Positions 8,195-19,946 of a stretch of DNA of 64,000 nt are shown here, one piece after another. Position 1 is the first letter of the stretch. Every line of letters begins with the position of its first letter. The translations under genes were made by a program, and so were the position numbers. The DNA is from Eutreptiella sp. 'Long Island Sound 2002' (lineage: Eukaryota > Euglenozoa > Euglenophyceae > Eutreptiales > Eutreptiaceae), in the NCBI GenBank assembly GCA_964036045.1, contig OZ038389.1:64398453-64462452 (forward strand), given 5' to 3'. Below the pieces are notes generated by a model. The model was not told where the DNA came from. It searched no databases and saw only the letters and a program-made list of their open reading frames with translations.

Positions 8195-9240
8195 GTCACT
8201 AGCCTGGCCCCCCCTTGCACTCCACGTCACATCAATGTCCACATCCACCTTCTCGGGACGGTGGTCTTCTAGTCAGAGAAGACCAGCTGTTTCCCATTTT
8301 ATGCGCCGAGAGGGCGTTAGTGTGTTTTTTTTTTTCGGCCAGAAAGTATGGAAAGTGGGCATGGGGGGTGGGGGGGGTGGCGGGGGGGTGCTTTGAGCCC
8401 CTGAGAATACGATGGCGGGGAGTCAGGGAAAGGTTTCGAAAGGCTGAAGCATATCTTGCGTCATTGGGATACCAATTCAGGGCCAGCGCAGCGTTCTTTT
8501 TGCGGTTTCCATCCATGAATGGCCAGGCAATCAGAAATGATTGTCTTACATGATGCAGGCACACCTTGGGCAGACCTAGCGGTTGGGCAGTGGGTACCAA
8601 CGCACAATGCAATCCAAAAACAGGCCCCTCAGAGGCATGTCAGCCATTCTGAGCCTTCTGTGTGCCGCCAACTCAGTGGGGCCCAATGAAGAGGTGGGGG
8701 TCTGGACAAGTGGAACGAAAGGACCCCACAACACACGTCAACTTTCATGGAGCCTGTACTTTTCGAGCTCAAAAAACAGTGGGCTGATATGTGCGGAACG
8801 AAAATGGACGGAAAGCCTGATACACAGAGGCAGTCACATCCAAGCCTGGCGATAGCCACCCATGCATACGCTCCAAAGCCGCAGTAACGACCTCAGTGTT
8901 CAGAGTACGCAGCAACTTCAGAGCAACCCCCTCCCATTGTTTGGGCAAACCTAAAGAGCCGTGGCGGCTCTGCCCACGACGTTACGTTCCCGCTGCACTT
9001 TCTTACACTCCGTTACAATCTCGTCACGTTCCCGTTACGGCCTGTTCTGTTCTACTGTGCTCGTGTTGCGCACTGCGTTGCGTTCCCGTTACGTTCCATG
9101 GCGTTGAAGGTGGCACTCCGTTACGCTCCTGTTGCACTCTGTTACGTTTCCATCACGTTTTGTTGCGTTCCCGATGTTATATAGTGTTGTGTCTTGTCAT
9201 GCCGTGTGGTGCACCGTCGTTTTGTGTAACGACGCTTTGC
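8195..9240 (+). other. Unannotated intron start
   Basis: No convincing gene, RNA or element was found. There is a T13 run near 8326 and a G-rich patch near 8371-8390. From about 8980 to 9170 there are degenerate repeats of CGTTACGTTCCCGTT character that grade into the leader of the first satellite unit. Confidence 0.5.
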
Positions 9241-9590
9241 GCTGTTGTGTTGGTGTCGTGTTGTGCCGAAGGCGCTGTTACCAAAAGGCAAAGGCCGGGA
9301 TGTCTACCCACGGGTACAGGTAAACGGGCTGGGCTGTGTGTGTTGTGTGCGCGCTGTGTGTAAGTGTGTTGTGGCATAGCCGGACCAGTGCACTCTCGCA
9401 CTTGGCCGACACTGCCTTGCCGACGCCTGCGCGCAGTCACACAGGGTCTCATTTGCCCACTGCACCCTGCGTGCCGCGCTGCACCACCAGTGCCTTCTGT
9501 GTGGTGCCGCACTGCTTGGTGCTCTGTACCACACTGCACTGTGTGTGCCCTGCTGCACTGTTGTTGTGGGCAGGGGGCAGTGGGCAGTGT
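9241..9590 (+). repeat. Leader segment of composite satellite unit A
   Basis: Starting from a short GTTGTGTTGG stretch, it reads through GCCGAAGGCGCTGTTACC and ACCCACGGGTACAGGTAAAC to the first 47-bp units. It is nearly identical to 31568-31870, with small changes such as TGCCGCACT versus TGCACTCT. It precedes the array in each unit. Confidence 0.85.
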
Positions 9591-12500
9591 AACGCACTGC
9601 CAGGCAGCCTGGGGGCTGTGGGCAGTGCAAATCGTGCTTCGCACTGCCGCATTGCCTGAGGGCAGTGGGGAGTGGTACTCCCGCCGCTGGCTGCCCCCCT
9701 CCCTTGGGGTAGTGGGCAGTGCAACTCCTGCAATACCCTGCCGCCCTGCCTGGGCCAGTGGGCAGTGGTACTCCTGCGACACACTGCGCCACGGCCTGGG
9801 GGCAGTGGGCTGTGGACCTCCTGCAACGCACTGCCTCACTGCCTGGGGGCAGTGGGCAGTGGGACTTTTGCAATGCGCTGCTCCACTGCCTGGGGGCAGG
9901 GGGCAGTGGATCTCCTGCAATGCACTGCCTCACTGCCCGGGGGCAGTGGGCAGATGAACTCCTGCAATAGACTGCCCCACTGCCTGGAGGCAGTGGGCAG
10001 TGGGCCTTAAGCAAAGCACTGCCTCACTGCCTGGGAGCAGTGGGCAGTGGAACTCCTGCAATGCACTGCCTCACTGCCTGGGGGCAGTGGGCAGTGGAAC
10101 TCCTGCTATACACTGCCTCACCGCCTGGGGGCAGTGGGCAGTGGACCTCCTGCAATACACTACCTCACTGCCTGGGGGCAACGGGCAGCGGACCTCCTGC
10201 AATGCACTGCCCCACTGCCTGGGGGCAGTGGGCAGTGGACCTCCTGCAATGCACTGCCTCACCGCTTGGGGGCAGTGGGCAGTGGAAATCCTGCAATGCA
10301 CTGCCACACTGCCTGGGGGCAGTGGGCAGTGGACCTCCTGCAATTCACTGCCTCACTGGCTGGGGCCAGTGGGCAGTGCAACTCCTGCAATCCACTGCCT
10401 CACTGCCTGGGGGCAGTGGGCAGTGCAATTCCTGCAATGCACTGCCTCACTGCCCGCAGGCAGTGGGCAGTGCAACTCCTGCAATGCACTGCCCCACTGC
10501 CTTGGGGCAGTGGGCAGTGGACCTACTGCGATACACCGCCTCACTGCCTGGGGGCAGTGGGCAGTGGACCTCCTGCAATACACTGCCTCACTGCCTGGGG
10601 GCAGTGGGCAGTGGACCTCCTTCAATGCACTGCTCCACTGCCTGGGGGCAGTGGGCAGTGGACCTCCTGCAACACACTGCCTCACTGCCTGGGGGCAGTG
10701 GGCAGTGGACCTCCTTCAATGCACTGCCCCACTGCCTGGGGGCAGTGGACAGTGCAACTCCTGCAATGCACTGCCTCACTGCCTGGGGGCAGTGGGCAGT
10801 GGACCTCCTTCAATGCACTGCCTCACTGCCTGGGGGCAGTGGGCAGTGCAACTTTTGCAATGCACTGCCTCACTGCCCTGAGGCAGTCGGCAGTGGAACC
10901 CCTGCAATGCACGGACTCACTGCCCTGGGGGCAGTGGGCAGTGCAACTCCTGCAACGCACTGCCTCACTGCCCTGGGGCAGTGGGCAGTGGAACCCCTGC
11001 AATGCACGGCCTCACTGCCCCGGGGGCAGTGGGCAGTGCAACTCACGGCAATGCACTGCCTCACTGCCTGGGGGCAGTGTGCAGTGCAACTCCTGCAATG
11101 CACTACCCCGAAGCCTGGGGGCAGTGTGCAGCGCAAATTCTGCAATGCACTGCCTCACTGCCCTGGGGCAGTGGGCAGTGCAACTGCTGCAATGCACTGC
11201 CTCACTGCCTGGAGGCAGTGGACAGTGCAATTCCTGCAACGCACTGCCTCACTGCCTGGGGGCAGTGGAGAGTGCAACTCCTGCAATGCACTGCCTCACT
11301 GCCTGGGGCAGTGGGCAGTGTAACTCCTGCAATGCACTGCCTCACTGCATGGGGGCAGTGGGCAGCGCAACTCCTGCAATGCACTGCCTCACTGCCCTGG
11401 GGCAGTTGGCAGTGGAACTCCTGCAATGCACTGCCTCACTGCCTGGGGGCAGTGGGCAGCGCAACTCCTGCAATGCACTGCCTCACTGCCTGGGGGCAGT
11501 GGGCAATGCAACTCCTGCAATGCACTGCCTCACTGCCCGGGGGCAGTGGACAGTGCAACTCCTGCAATGCACTGCCTCACTGCCTGGGGGCAGTGGACTG
11601 TGCAACTCCTGCAACGCACTGCCTCACTGCCCTGGGGCAGTGGGCAGTGGAACTCTTGCAATGCACTGCCCGACTGCCTGGGGGCAGCGGGCAGTGCAAC
11701 TCCTGCAATGCACTGCCTCACTGCCTGGGGGCAGTGGGCAGTGGAACTCCTGCAATGCACTGCCTCACTGCCCTGGGGCAGTGGGCAGTGCAGCTTCTGC
11801 AATGCACTACCTCACTGCCTGGGGGCAGTGGACAGTGCAGCTTCTGCAATGCACTGCCTCACTGCCCTGGGGCAGTGGGCAGTGGAACTCTTGCAATACA
11901 CTGCCCGACTGCCTGGGGGCATTGGGCAGTGCAACTCCTGCAACGCACTGCCTCACTGCTTGGGGGCAGTGGGCAGTGGAACTCATGCAATGCACTGCCT
12001 CACTGCCGGGGGACAGCAGGCAGTGCAACTCCTGCAATGCACTGCCTCACTGCCTGGGGGCAGTGGGCAGTGCAATTTCTGCAATGCACTGCCTCACTGC
12101 CCTGGGGCAGCAGGCAGTGGAACTCCTGCAATGCACTGGCTCACTGCCTGGGAGCAGTGGGCAGTGCAACTCCTGCAATGCACTGGCTCACTGCCCTGGG
12201 TGCAGTGGGCAGTGCAAATCCTGCAATGCACTGCCTCACTGCCTGGGGGCAGTGGTCAGTGGAACTCCTGCAATGCACTGCCTCACTGCCTGGGACCAGT
12301 GGGCAGCACAACTCCTACAATGCACTGCCTTACTGCCTGGCGGCAGTGGACAGTGCAGCTTCTGCAATGCACTACCCCACTGCCTGGGGGCAGTGGGCAG
12401 TGCTGCAATGCACCGCTTCACTGCCTGGGGGCAGTGGGCAGCGCAACTCCTGCAATGCACTGCCTCACTGCCTGGGGGCAGTGGGCAGTGGACCTCCTGC

Positions 12501-15500
12501 AATACACTGCCTCACTGCCTGGGGGCAGTGGGCAGTGGACCTCCTTCAATGCACTGCTCCACTGCCTGGGGGCAGTGGGCAGTGGACCTCCTGCAACACA
12601 CTGCCTCACTGCCTGGGGGCAGTGGGCAGTGGACCTCCTTCAATGCACTGCCCCACTGCCTGGGGGCAGTGGACAGTGCAACTCCTGCAATGCACTGCCT
12701 CACTGCCTAGGGGCAGTGGGCAGTGGACCTCCTTCAATGCACTGCCTCACTGCCTGGGGGCAGTGGGCAGTGCAACTTTTGCAATGCACTGCCTCACTGC
12801 CCTGAGGCAGTCGGCAGTGGAACCCCTGCAATGCACGGCCTCACTGCCCTGGCGGCAGTGGGCAGTGCAACTCCTGCAACGCACTGCCTCACTGCCCTGG
12901 GGCAGTGGGCAGTGGAACCCCTGCAATGCACGGCCTCACTGCCCCGGGGGCAGTGGGCAGTGCAACTCACGGCAATGCACTGCCTCACTGCCTGGGGGCA
13001 GTGGGCAGTGCAACTCCTGCAATGCACTACCCCGAAGCCTGGGGGCAGTGTGCAGCGCAAATTCTGCAATGCACTGCCTCACTGCCCTGGGGCAGTGGGC
13101 AGTGCAACTGCTGCAATGCACTGCCTCACTGCCTGGAGGCAGTGGACAGTGCAATTCGTGCAACGCACTGCCTCACTGCCTGGGGGCAGTGGAGAGTGCA
13201 ACTCCTGCAATGCACTGCCTCACTGCCTGGGGCAGTGGGCAGTGTAACTCCTGCAATGCACTGCCTCACTGCCTGGGGGCAGTGGGCAGCGCAACTCCTG
13301 CAATGCACTGCCTCACTGCCCTGGGGCAGTTGGCAGTGGAACTCCTGCAATGCACTGCCTCACTGCCTGGGGGCAGTGGGCAGTGCAACTTCTGCAATGC
13401 ACTGCCCCACTGCCTGGGGGCAGTGGGCAGCGCAACTCCTGCAATGCACTGCCTCACTGCCCTGGGGCAGTGGGCAGTGGAACTCCTGCAATGCACTGCC
13501 TCACTGCCCTGGGGCAATTGGCAATGCAACTCCTGCAATGCACTGCCTCACTGCCCGGGGGCAGTGGACAGTGCAACTCCTGCAATGCACTGCCTCACTG
13601 CCTGGGGGCAGTGGACTGTGCAACTCCTGCAACGCACTGCCTCACTGCCCTGGGGCAGTGGGCAGTGGAACTCTTGCAATGCACTGCCCGACTGCCTGGG
13701 GGCAGCGGGCAGTGCAACTCCTGCAATGCACTGCCTCACTGCCTGGGGGCAGTGGGCAGTGGAACTCCTGCAATGCACTGCCTCACTGCCCTGGGGCAGT
13801 GGGCAGTGCAGCTTCTGCAATGCACTACCTCACTGCCTGGGGGCAGTGGACAGTGCAGCTTCTGCAATGCACTGCCTCACTGCCCTGGGGCAGTGGGCAG
13901 TGGAACTCTTGCAATACACTGCCCGACTGCCTGGGGGCATTGGGCAGTGCAACTCCTGCAACGCACTGCCTCACTGCTTGGGGGCAGTGGGCAGTGGAAC
14001 TCATGCAATGCTCTGCCTCACTGCCGGGGGACAGCAGGCAGTGCAACTCCTGCAATGCACTGCCTCACTGCCTGGGGGCAGTGGGCAGTGCAATTTCTGC
14101 AATGCACTGCCTCACTGCCCTGGGGCAGCAGGCAGTGGAACTCCTGCAATGCACTGCCTCACTGCCTGGGAGCAGTGGGCAGTGCAACTCCTGCAATGCA
14201 CTGGCTCACTGCCCTGGGGGCAGTGGGCAGTGCAAATCCTGCAATGCACTGCCTCACTGCCCGGGGGCAGTGCTCAGTGGAACTCCTGCAATGCACTGCC
14301 TCACTGCCTGGGAGCAGTGGGCAGCACAACTCCTACAATGCACTGCCTTACTGCCTGGCGGCAGTGGACAGTGCAGCTTCTGCAATGCACTACCCCACTG
14401 CCTGGGGGCAGTGGGCAGTGCAACTGCTGCAATGCACCGCTTCACTGCCTGGGGGCAGTGGGCAGCGCAACTCCTGCAATGCACTGCCTCACTGCCTGGG
14501 GGCAGTGGACAGCGCAACTCGTGCAATGCACTGCCCCACTGTCTGGGGGCGGTGGGCAGTGGACCTCCTGCAATCCATTGCCTCACTGCCTTGGGGCAGT
14601 GGGCAGTGCAACTCGTGCAATGCACTGCCCCACTGCCTGGGGGCAGTGGGCAGTGCAACTCCTGCAATACACTGCCGCACTGTCTGGGGGCAGTGGGCAG
14701 CGCAACTCCTGCAATGCACTGCCTCACTGCCCTGGGACAGTGGGCAGTGGAACTTCTGCAATGCACTGCCTCACTGCCTGGGGGCAGTGGGCAGTGCAAC
14801 TCCTGCAATGCACTGCCACACTGCCTGGGGGCAGTGGACAGTGCAACTTTTGCATTGCACTGCCTCACTGCCCTGGGGGCAGTGGGCACTGGAACTTCTG
14901 CAATGCACTGCCCCACTGCCTTGGGGCAGTGGGCAGTGGAACCCCTGCAATGCAATGCCTCACTACTTGGGGGCAGTGGGCAGTGTAACTCCTGCAATAC
15001 ACTGCCGCACTGTCTGGGGGCAGTGGGCAGTGGACCTCCGGCAATACATTGCCGCACTGCCGGGGGGCAGTGGGTAGTGCAACTCCCGCAATGCACTGCC
15101 TCACTGCCTGGGGGCAGTGGGCAGTGGACCTCCTTCAATGCACTGCTCCACTGCCTGGGGGCAGTGGACAGTGCAACTCCTGCAATGCACTGCCGCACTG
15201 TCTGGGGGCAGTGGGCAGTGCAACTCCTGCAATGCACTGCCTCACTCCTCGGGGGCAGTGGGCAGTGCAACTCCTGCAATGCACTTCCTCACTACTTGGG
15301 GGCAGTGGGCAGTGTAACTCCTGCAATACACTGCCGCACTGTCTGGAGGCGGTGGGCAGCGCAACTCCTGCAATGCACTGCCGCACTGCCTGGGAGCAGT
15401 GGGCAGTGGACTTCCGGCAATACATTGCCGCACTGCCGGGGGGCAGTGGGCAGTGCAACTCCCGCAATGCACTGCCTCACTGCCTGGGAGCAGTGGGCAG

Positions 15501-16163
15501 TGCAATTCCTGCAATGCACTGCCGCACTGTCCGGGGGCAGTGGGCAGCGGAACTCCTGCAATGCACTGCCTCACTGCTTTGGGGCAGCGGGCAGTGGGCC
15601 TCCTGCAATGCATTGCCTCACTGGCTGGGGCCGGTGGACAGTGCAATTCCTGCAATGCACTGCCCCACTGCCTGGGGGCAGTGGGCAGTGGACCTCCGGC
15701 AATACATTGCCGCATTGCCTGGGGGCAGTGGGCAGTGCAACTCCTGCAATGCACTGCCTCACTGCCTGGGGGCAGTGGGCAGTGGGCCTCCTGCAATGCA
15801 TTGCCTCACTGGCTGGGGCCAGTGGACAGTGCAACTTCTGCAACGCACTGCCCCACTGCCTGGGGGCAGTGGGCAGTGCTACTCCTGCAATACACTGCCG
15901 CACTGTATGGGGGCAGTGGGCAGCGGAACTCCTGCAATGCACTGCCCCACTGCCTGGGGGCAGTGGGCAGTGGACCTCCGGCAATACATTGCCGCACTGC
16001 CTGGGGGCAGTGGGCAGTGCCCCTCCTGCAATGCACTGCAACACTGCCTGGGGGCAGTGGGCAGTGGACCTCCTGCAATGCACTGCCTCACTGCCTGGGG
16101 GCAGTGGGCAGTGCAACTTCTGCAACGCACTGCCCCACTGCCTGGGGGCAGTGGGCAGTGCAA
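9591..16163 (+). repeat. 47-bp hairpin satellite, largest array (about 140 units)
   Basis: The landmark AATGCACTGCC recurs every 47 bp (for example 10201 and 10248). Each consensus unit contains TGCACTGCC, T, CACTGCC, TGGG, GGCAGTG, GGCAGTGCA in order. That order can fold into a 16-bp stem with one bulged T and a TGGG loop, covering 37 of 47 bases. Variation is concentrated in the linker (AACTCCTGC, GACCTCCTGC, GACCTCCTTC) and in single bases. Because 47 is not divisible by three, all six frames can stay open for long stretches; those frames are not genes. Longer internal duplications are visible: 10580-11240 closely resembles 12500-13165. Confidence 0.95.
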
Positions 16164-16179
16164 CTCCTGCAATGCACTG
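16164..16179. repeat. Left 16-bp target site duplication
   Basis: CTCCTGCAATGCACTG here is repeated at 25646-25661 and flanks the retrotransposon. Both copies are part of the 47-bp unit, and removing one copy plus the element restores a normal unit. Confidence 0.8.
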
Positions 16180-16944
16180 GTGACCTGGCACCAGTCTAAA
16201 AACCCTCAGGATGGTAGCTGTAGGACGGATTGCCTACACGCACAGCCACGCTCGAAACCAGTCGTGAATCGTCGTGATAGTCGTGCCACCACGTGACTCA
16301 GCTCTGCCATCATGGCCCCCTCTCCGCTCAACTCCACCCGTGTGGTGCACTCTCTCTCTGCCTCTTCATCCCGTGTCTCCAAGGGCTGAGTGCCGCACCT
16401 CAAGTGCGTCCCTCCCCCTTGCAAGCCGTTTCCTGCTCACAGTGGGCACGTCGTTCTAAGTTCGGCTCTGGCAAGACGTCGACCTCGCCGTGGCAATCTT
16501 CCAGGCCGCTACGCGGGGAGCCGCGACGGGGACTGCGTTCGACGTATCCGCCGCTCAAGCGTGACGCCTTGTGCAGGGGTATCATCAGTCGTCCGATTCG
16601 TCGTCCCAACGTGGGGCCCCTCTCCCCCGTGCACCACTAGGGTTGCAGCACCACGCGCCAGCGCGGTGCTCCCCTCGCACCCCGGCCCTGTGTGTCCTGG
16701 GACCCCCGCTCACCGACCCGGTCCGCCAGGCGGCCCCATGTTACTCCGCGCCATCGCGCCATGCTCTTTGTTTTGTCACACTATGGCCACGCTCTTGGTA
16801 CCCCTTGTTTCACTCCTGCGCGCCCCATCCGATTGGGGCTGCCTATGATGTCAGTGCACCTCCGTTTACCAACACCTCGATCTGCTCCCCCCCCCGACAC
16901 ATTGCGGCCACAGGCCACCCGCTCTTTTCTTGCCACAGCCTACC
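16180..16944 (+). other. 5' untranslated region of the retrotransposon
   Basis: Non-repetitive sequence lies between the target duplication and the ORF1 ATG. It carries stops in all frames near the ATG and pyrimidine-rich stretches. An internal promoter would be expected here for such an element, but no specific motif is evident. Confidence 0.6.
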
Positions 16945-19938
16945 ATGTCAGACCGCTCAACACCGTCCCAGGACACCCCCTCTCCCGCCCCCGACACCGG
17001 TCGAGGCGGCGCCATTCGTCGGGGGCCGTTCCCCATCTTTCTGATGGACATCGCCCAGTCCGAAGATGCTGACCGTCTCCTGCGAGAGCTGGACATGCTG
17101 AAGGATGACGCACTGGAAGCAGCAGATACGGCTATCCAGGCCACCGACCCCGCCCTGGCTGACTTGTGTGATGCCCTGCGATGGACGGCTGCCAACGGCG
17201 ACATCCAGGCTATTACAGCTGTGACGGGGGTGTGGACGCCGCGGGGGCTCCTGCTCACAGCCAGCGTAACAGTCGCTGCAGGCCCGTCTGACACGAAGGT
17301 CATCGAACACGTCCCCCTGTCGCTGGTACAAGGAGGCCCACTGCTGGAGTATGTCTCCAAGGACCCTGAGGCCCTCGCAGCGACACTCGTCACGCGGTGG
17401 AGCCCAAGCCATGCTCCAATCTCAGCGTCACGCCTCCGCAGCCAAGTCTTCAAGGGCCTGTACACAGCCCGCGAACAGCCGCCGCCCGTCGACACTGCCG
17501 TCCCTCCAGACATCCAAAGCCAGAAGGTCTCCCACAAGATCCACAAACCCATCAGCCAGTTCCTTGCCCCCCACCTCAGACCGTCGTGGGACCGCCTCCG
17601 CACCCGAGAGGTAGTTGCGGCCTTCTGGGCGCTGCCCAACGACGTGCATGCGGTCCTGCAGGCAGCCCATATCCCGACGGCAGACCTCGTCCCACTGAAG
17701 TTTGGACTCCTGGCGTGGGCCTCCTCCGTCTGCCTCACAGGGCAGTACACGCCAGCCCCGGTTCCCACGCCCCCCGCCCTCGCCAACAAGGGCATGTGGA
17801 CCCCCGAGCAGCTGCGGCCGCTGCTCGAATGCTCGGTCCTGCCGATCCGCAGCGTGGAGCTGCTGCATCAGATCGAGCAGGCTGGCGAGCACTCCTGGGC
17901 CACAGCCCCCACTTTCGCCGTGCTGCAGGCCGGCATCGCCGACACCGCCAACCTGCCCCCGCTCACACCGCCTAGCCACGCACCTTACCTCACCAAAGGA
18001 CAAGCAGCGCCCAGCCCCGCCGGCACTCTGTTCGCCACGACGGCGTTCACCCCGGCGTCAGCCCTGTACAAGGCCCAAGGCAAGCCCACCCCTTCGGGGT
18101 CCGAACCATCGCCTTCATCACTGTTGCCCGAACAGACAAGGCTTTCTTTCAATCTCCCAGAGCCTGCCTCCCAGGTGCCACCGGCTGCCGCGGACCCCAC
18201 GCCTCCGGGGTCACCGGCCCCGGCCGTCGGGTCAGCCCCCCCCCGTCCCTCTCAGGTGGGGGAGCCTTTCGTCCCGGACCTGGATGTCACGGCCTACTCC
18301 ACCGACTACGCTCAATTGCATGACGAGTATGAGGCCCAACGGCGGGAGCTGGCCGTGGCACGGAGTGACCTGGAGTCCCTCACGCGGGATCTGGACACGG
18401 TGCGCACCGAACGAGATAATGCCCAGCAGCAGGCCCAGCGTTGCGCCGCGGCACAGCGGCAGGCGGAAGCCGTTAGGCTCAACAACTTCATCAGGTCGGT
18501 TCCCCCCCTCCTGTCCATCGCCACCAGACTCCACGGCCTCCAGTCCACGCCGCCAACGTTCGCCAACGCCGTGCGCAGTACCGTTCCGGCTTCATTCGAG
18601 CTGCCTCCCCCCGGCTCTCAGCAGTTCCTGGTCCTCGTGCCGGTCATACTCGCCGCAGCAGTTCTCACCCCGCCCCAGGCACCCAACCTCGAGGAGTTGG
18701 CCGACGTCCTCCGTAGGGCTATGGCCGCGCCAAGCGCCGTGCCGGTCCCGGAGACCCCTGCGCGTGCACCCGAATTGTCGTTCGCTGTCCCGGACCCGAT
18801 CCCTAAGCCGAGGGCGTTCTCTGCCTTTCGGGCACCGGGCGCAACTGCCCAGCCGCCGCCGTCTCTGCCGTCGCCTGCTGATGCCGCCCTGACCTCCCTG
18901 CTGGAGTGGATCCCGGAGATCCCCAAGGGCTGTGAGGACCAGGTTGCGCACGCGCTCCACCTCCAGCTCTTCCGCCAGTACGGCGCGAAAGTCAACACCC
19001 TCCCGCAGTCGCCGATTCGGGAACAGTGGGCCTGGGTCCACAGCCACGCGCCCAGCCTGCCCGGCATCGCGGAAGTCCTGCGCTCCTTCCTCTCCAACCC
19101 CCCTGCAGTCCAGCGGGTTTCTGACAGCCCAGCCACCTCCCCAGCAGAAGCTGCAGCCGCCAACCAGGCACAGGGCGCAACGAAAAAGAAGGGGTATACG
19201 CCCCAAAAAATTGATCCGCAGGTTTTCTCGAAAGCCCTGTGGGTCGGCTGGCAAGAAGTCGACGATCCGCCGTCCGGTGAAGTTGATGCAGGACTCCTCG
19301 GTGGTATCCTTCGGGATAAATTTGGTGCAGGCCTTTCCTCCATTACTGAAGAACAATTGAACCATACATCCAAGTTCACGATCGTCGGAATCCGACCAGC
19401 AGAGTACGAGCGAGGCATGCGACTGACCAGGCAGCACACGGCTCGTGGCTGGCGAGTGACATGGGCCGAATCGAAGAAACAACCGTTCACGCCCTGGGTG
19501 CCTGACCCTGACCGAGACCATCCGCCCCGGAAGACCCATCGGGGAAGCCGCGGGAAGCAGCGCCGTCCACGGGACCCTGACGATCAGGTGGACCTTACGG
19601 CAACGTCGGGATCGGACGGAGAGCCAGACTCCAAATATCAGCGCAGGTACAGCCCCCGCCGCTCGGACCGGTCCCCGTCCCGCCGCCGCAGCCCAGGCCA
19701 TCGCCGCGACAGCCCGCCGCCGAGGCGTCGTAGCGCGTACCGCGATGAACCCCAAGCGCATTCCAGCCGCCACGACCACCATGCAGCAGCCCCCCTCCAG
19801 CCCTACCCGTACTCGGGGGACCCCCACGACCCCCGGGTGGCCATGGCCCACAACCCCTACGCTCCCCCGCCCCGGAGCCCCCCAGCCGACCCCCACCGCT
19901 ACCAGCCGTACTTCGGTCGGCATCCGCGAGACCGGTAA
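16945..19938 (+). CDS. Retrotransposon ORF1 protein (nucleic-acid-binding type)
   Basis: This frame gives 997 residues from ATG 16945 to TAA 19938. I chose this ATG because it is the first in-frame one after the 5' UTR. No catalytic domain is visible. The middle is proline/alanine-rich. A clear heptad-like coiled coil lies at nt 18300-18490 (AQLHDEYEAQRRELAVARSD and onward). The last 130 residues are strongly basic with serine-arginine and arginine-proline runs (nt 19500-19760), then proline/histidine/tyrosine-rich. Coiled coil plus basic tail fits an RNA-binding, self-associating ORF1 protein that packages element RNA. No CCHC knuckle or RRM is obvious. ORF2 starts 8 nt after its stop, so ORF2 is probably translated by reinitiation or coupling. 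Confidence 0.8.
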   Translation: MSDRSTPSQDTPSPAPDTGRGGAIRRGPFPIFLMDIAQSEDADRLLRELDMLKDDALEAADTAIQATDPALADLCDALRWTAANGDIQAITAVTGVWTPRGLLLTASVTVAAGPSDTKVIEHVPLSLVQGGPLLEYVSKDPEALAATLVTRWSPSHAPISASRLRSQVFKGLYTAREQPPPVDTAVPPDIQSQKVSHKIHKPISQFLAPHLRPSWDRLRTREVVAAFWALPNDVHAVLQAAHIPTADLVPLKFGLLAWASSVCLTGQYTPAPVPTPPALANKGMWTPEQLRPLLECSVLPIRSVELLHQIEQAGEHSWATAPTFAVLQAGIADTANLPPLTPPSHAPYLTKGQAAPSPAGTLFATTAFTPASALYKAQGKPTPSGSEPSPSSLLPEQTRLSFNLPEPASQVPPAAADPTPPGSPAPAVGSAPPRPSQVGEPFVPDLDVTAYSTDYAQLHDEYEAQRRELAVARSDLESLTRDLDTVRTERDNAQQQAQRCAAAQRQAEAVRLNNFIRSVPPLLSIATRLHGLQSTPPTFANAVRSTVPASFELPPPGSQQFLVLVPVILAAAVLTPPQAPNLEELADVLRRAMAAPSAVPVPETPARAPELSFAVPDPIPKPRAFSAFRAPGATAQPPPSLPSPADAALTSLLEWIPEIPKGCEDQVAHALHLQLFRQYGAKVNTLPQSPIREQWAWVHSHAPSLPGIAEVLRSFLSNPPAVQRVSDSPATSPAEAAAANQAQGATKKKGYTPQKIDPQVFSKALWVGWQEVDDPPSGEVDAGLLGGILRDKFGAGLSSITEEQLNHTSKFTIVGIRPAEYERGMRLTRQHTARGWRVTWAESKKQPFTPWVPDPDRDHPPRKTHRGSRGKQRRPRDPDDQVDLTATSGSDGEPDSKYQRRYSPRRSDRSPSRRRSPGHRRDSPPPRRRSAYRDEPQAHSSRHDHHAAAPLQPYPYSGDPHDPRVAMAHNPYAPPPRSPPADPHRYQPYFGRHPRDR

Positions 19939-19946
19939 CCCGGGAC

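Noticed and set aside
10981-14988. Very long open frames (up to 1335 codons) on the plus strand and regular 90-codon frames on the minus strand
   Set aside because: They are translations of the 47-bp satellite. The unit lacks stops in most frames and cycles through all three frames every 141 bp, so long frames arise without coding function.
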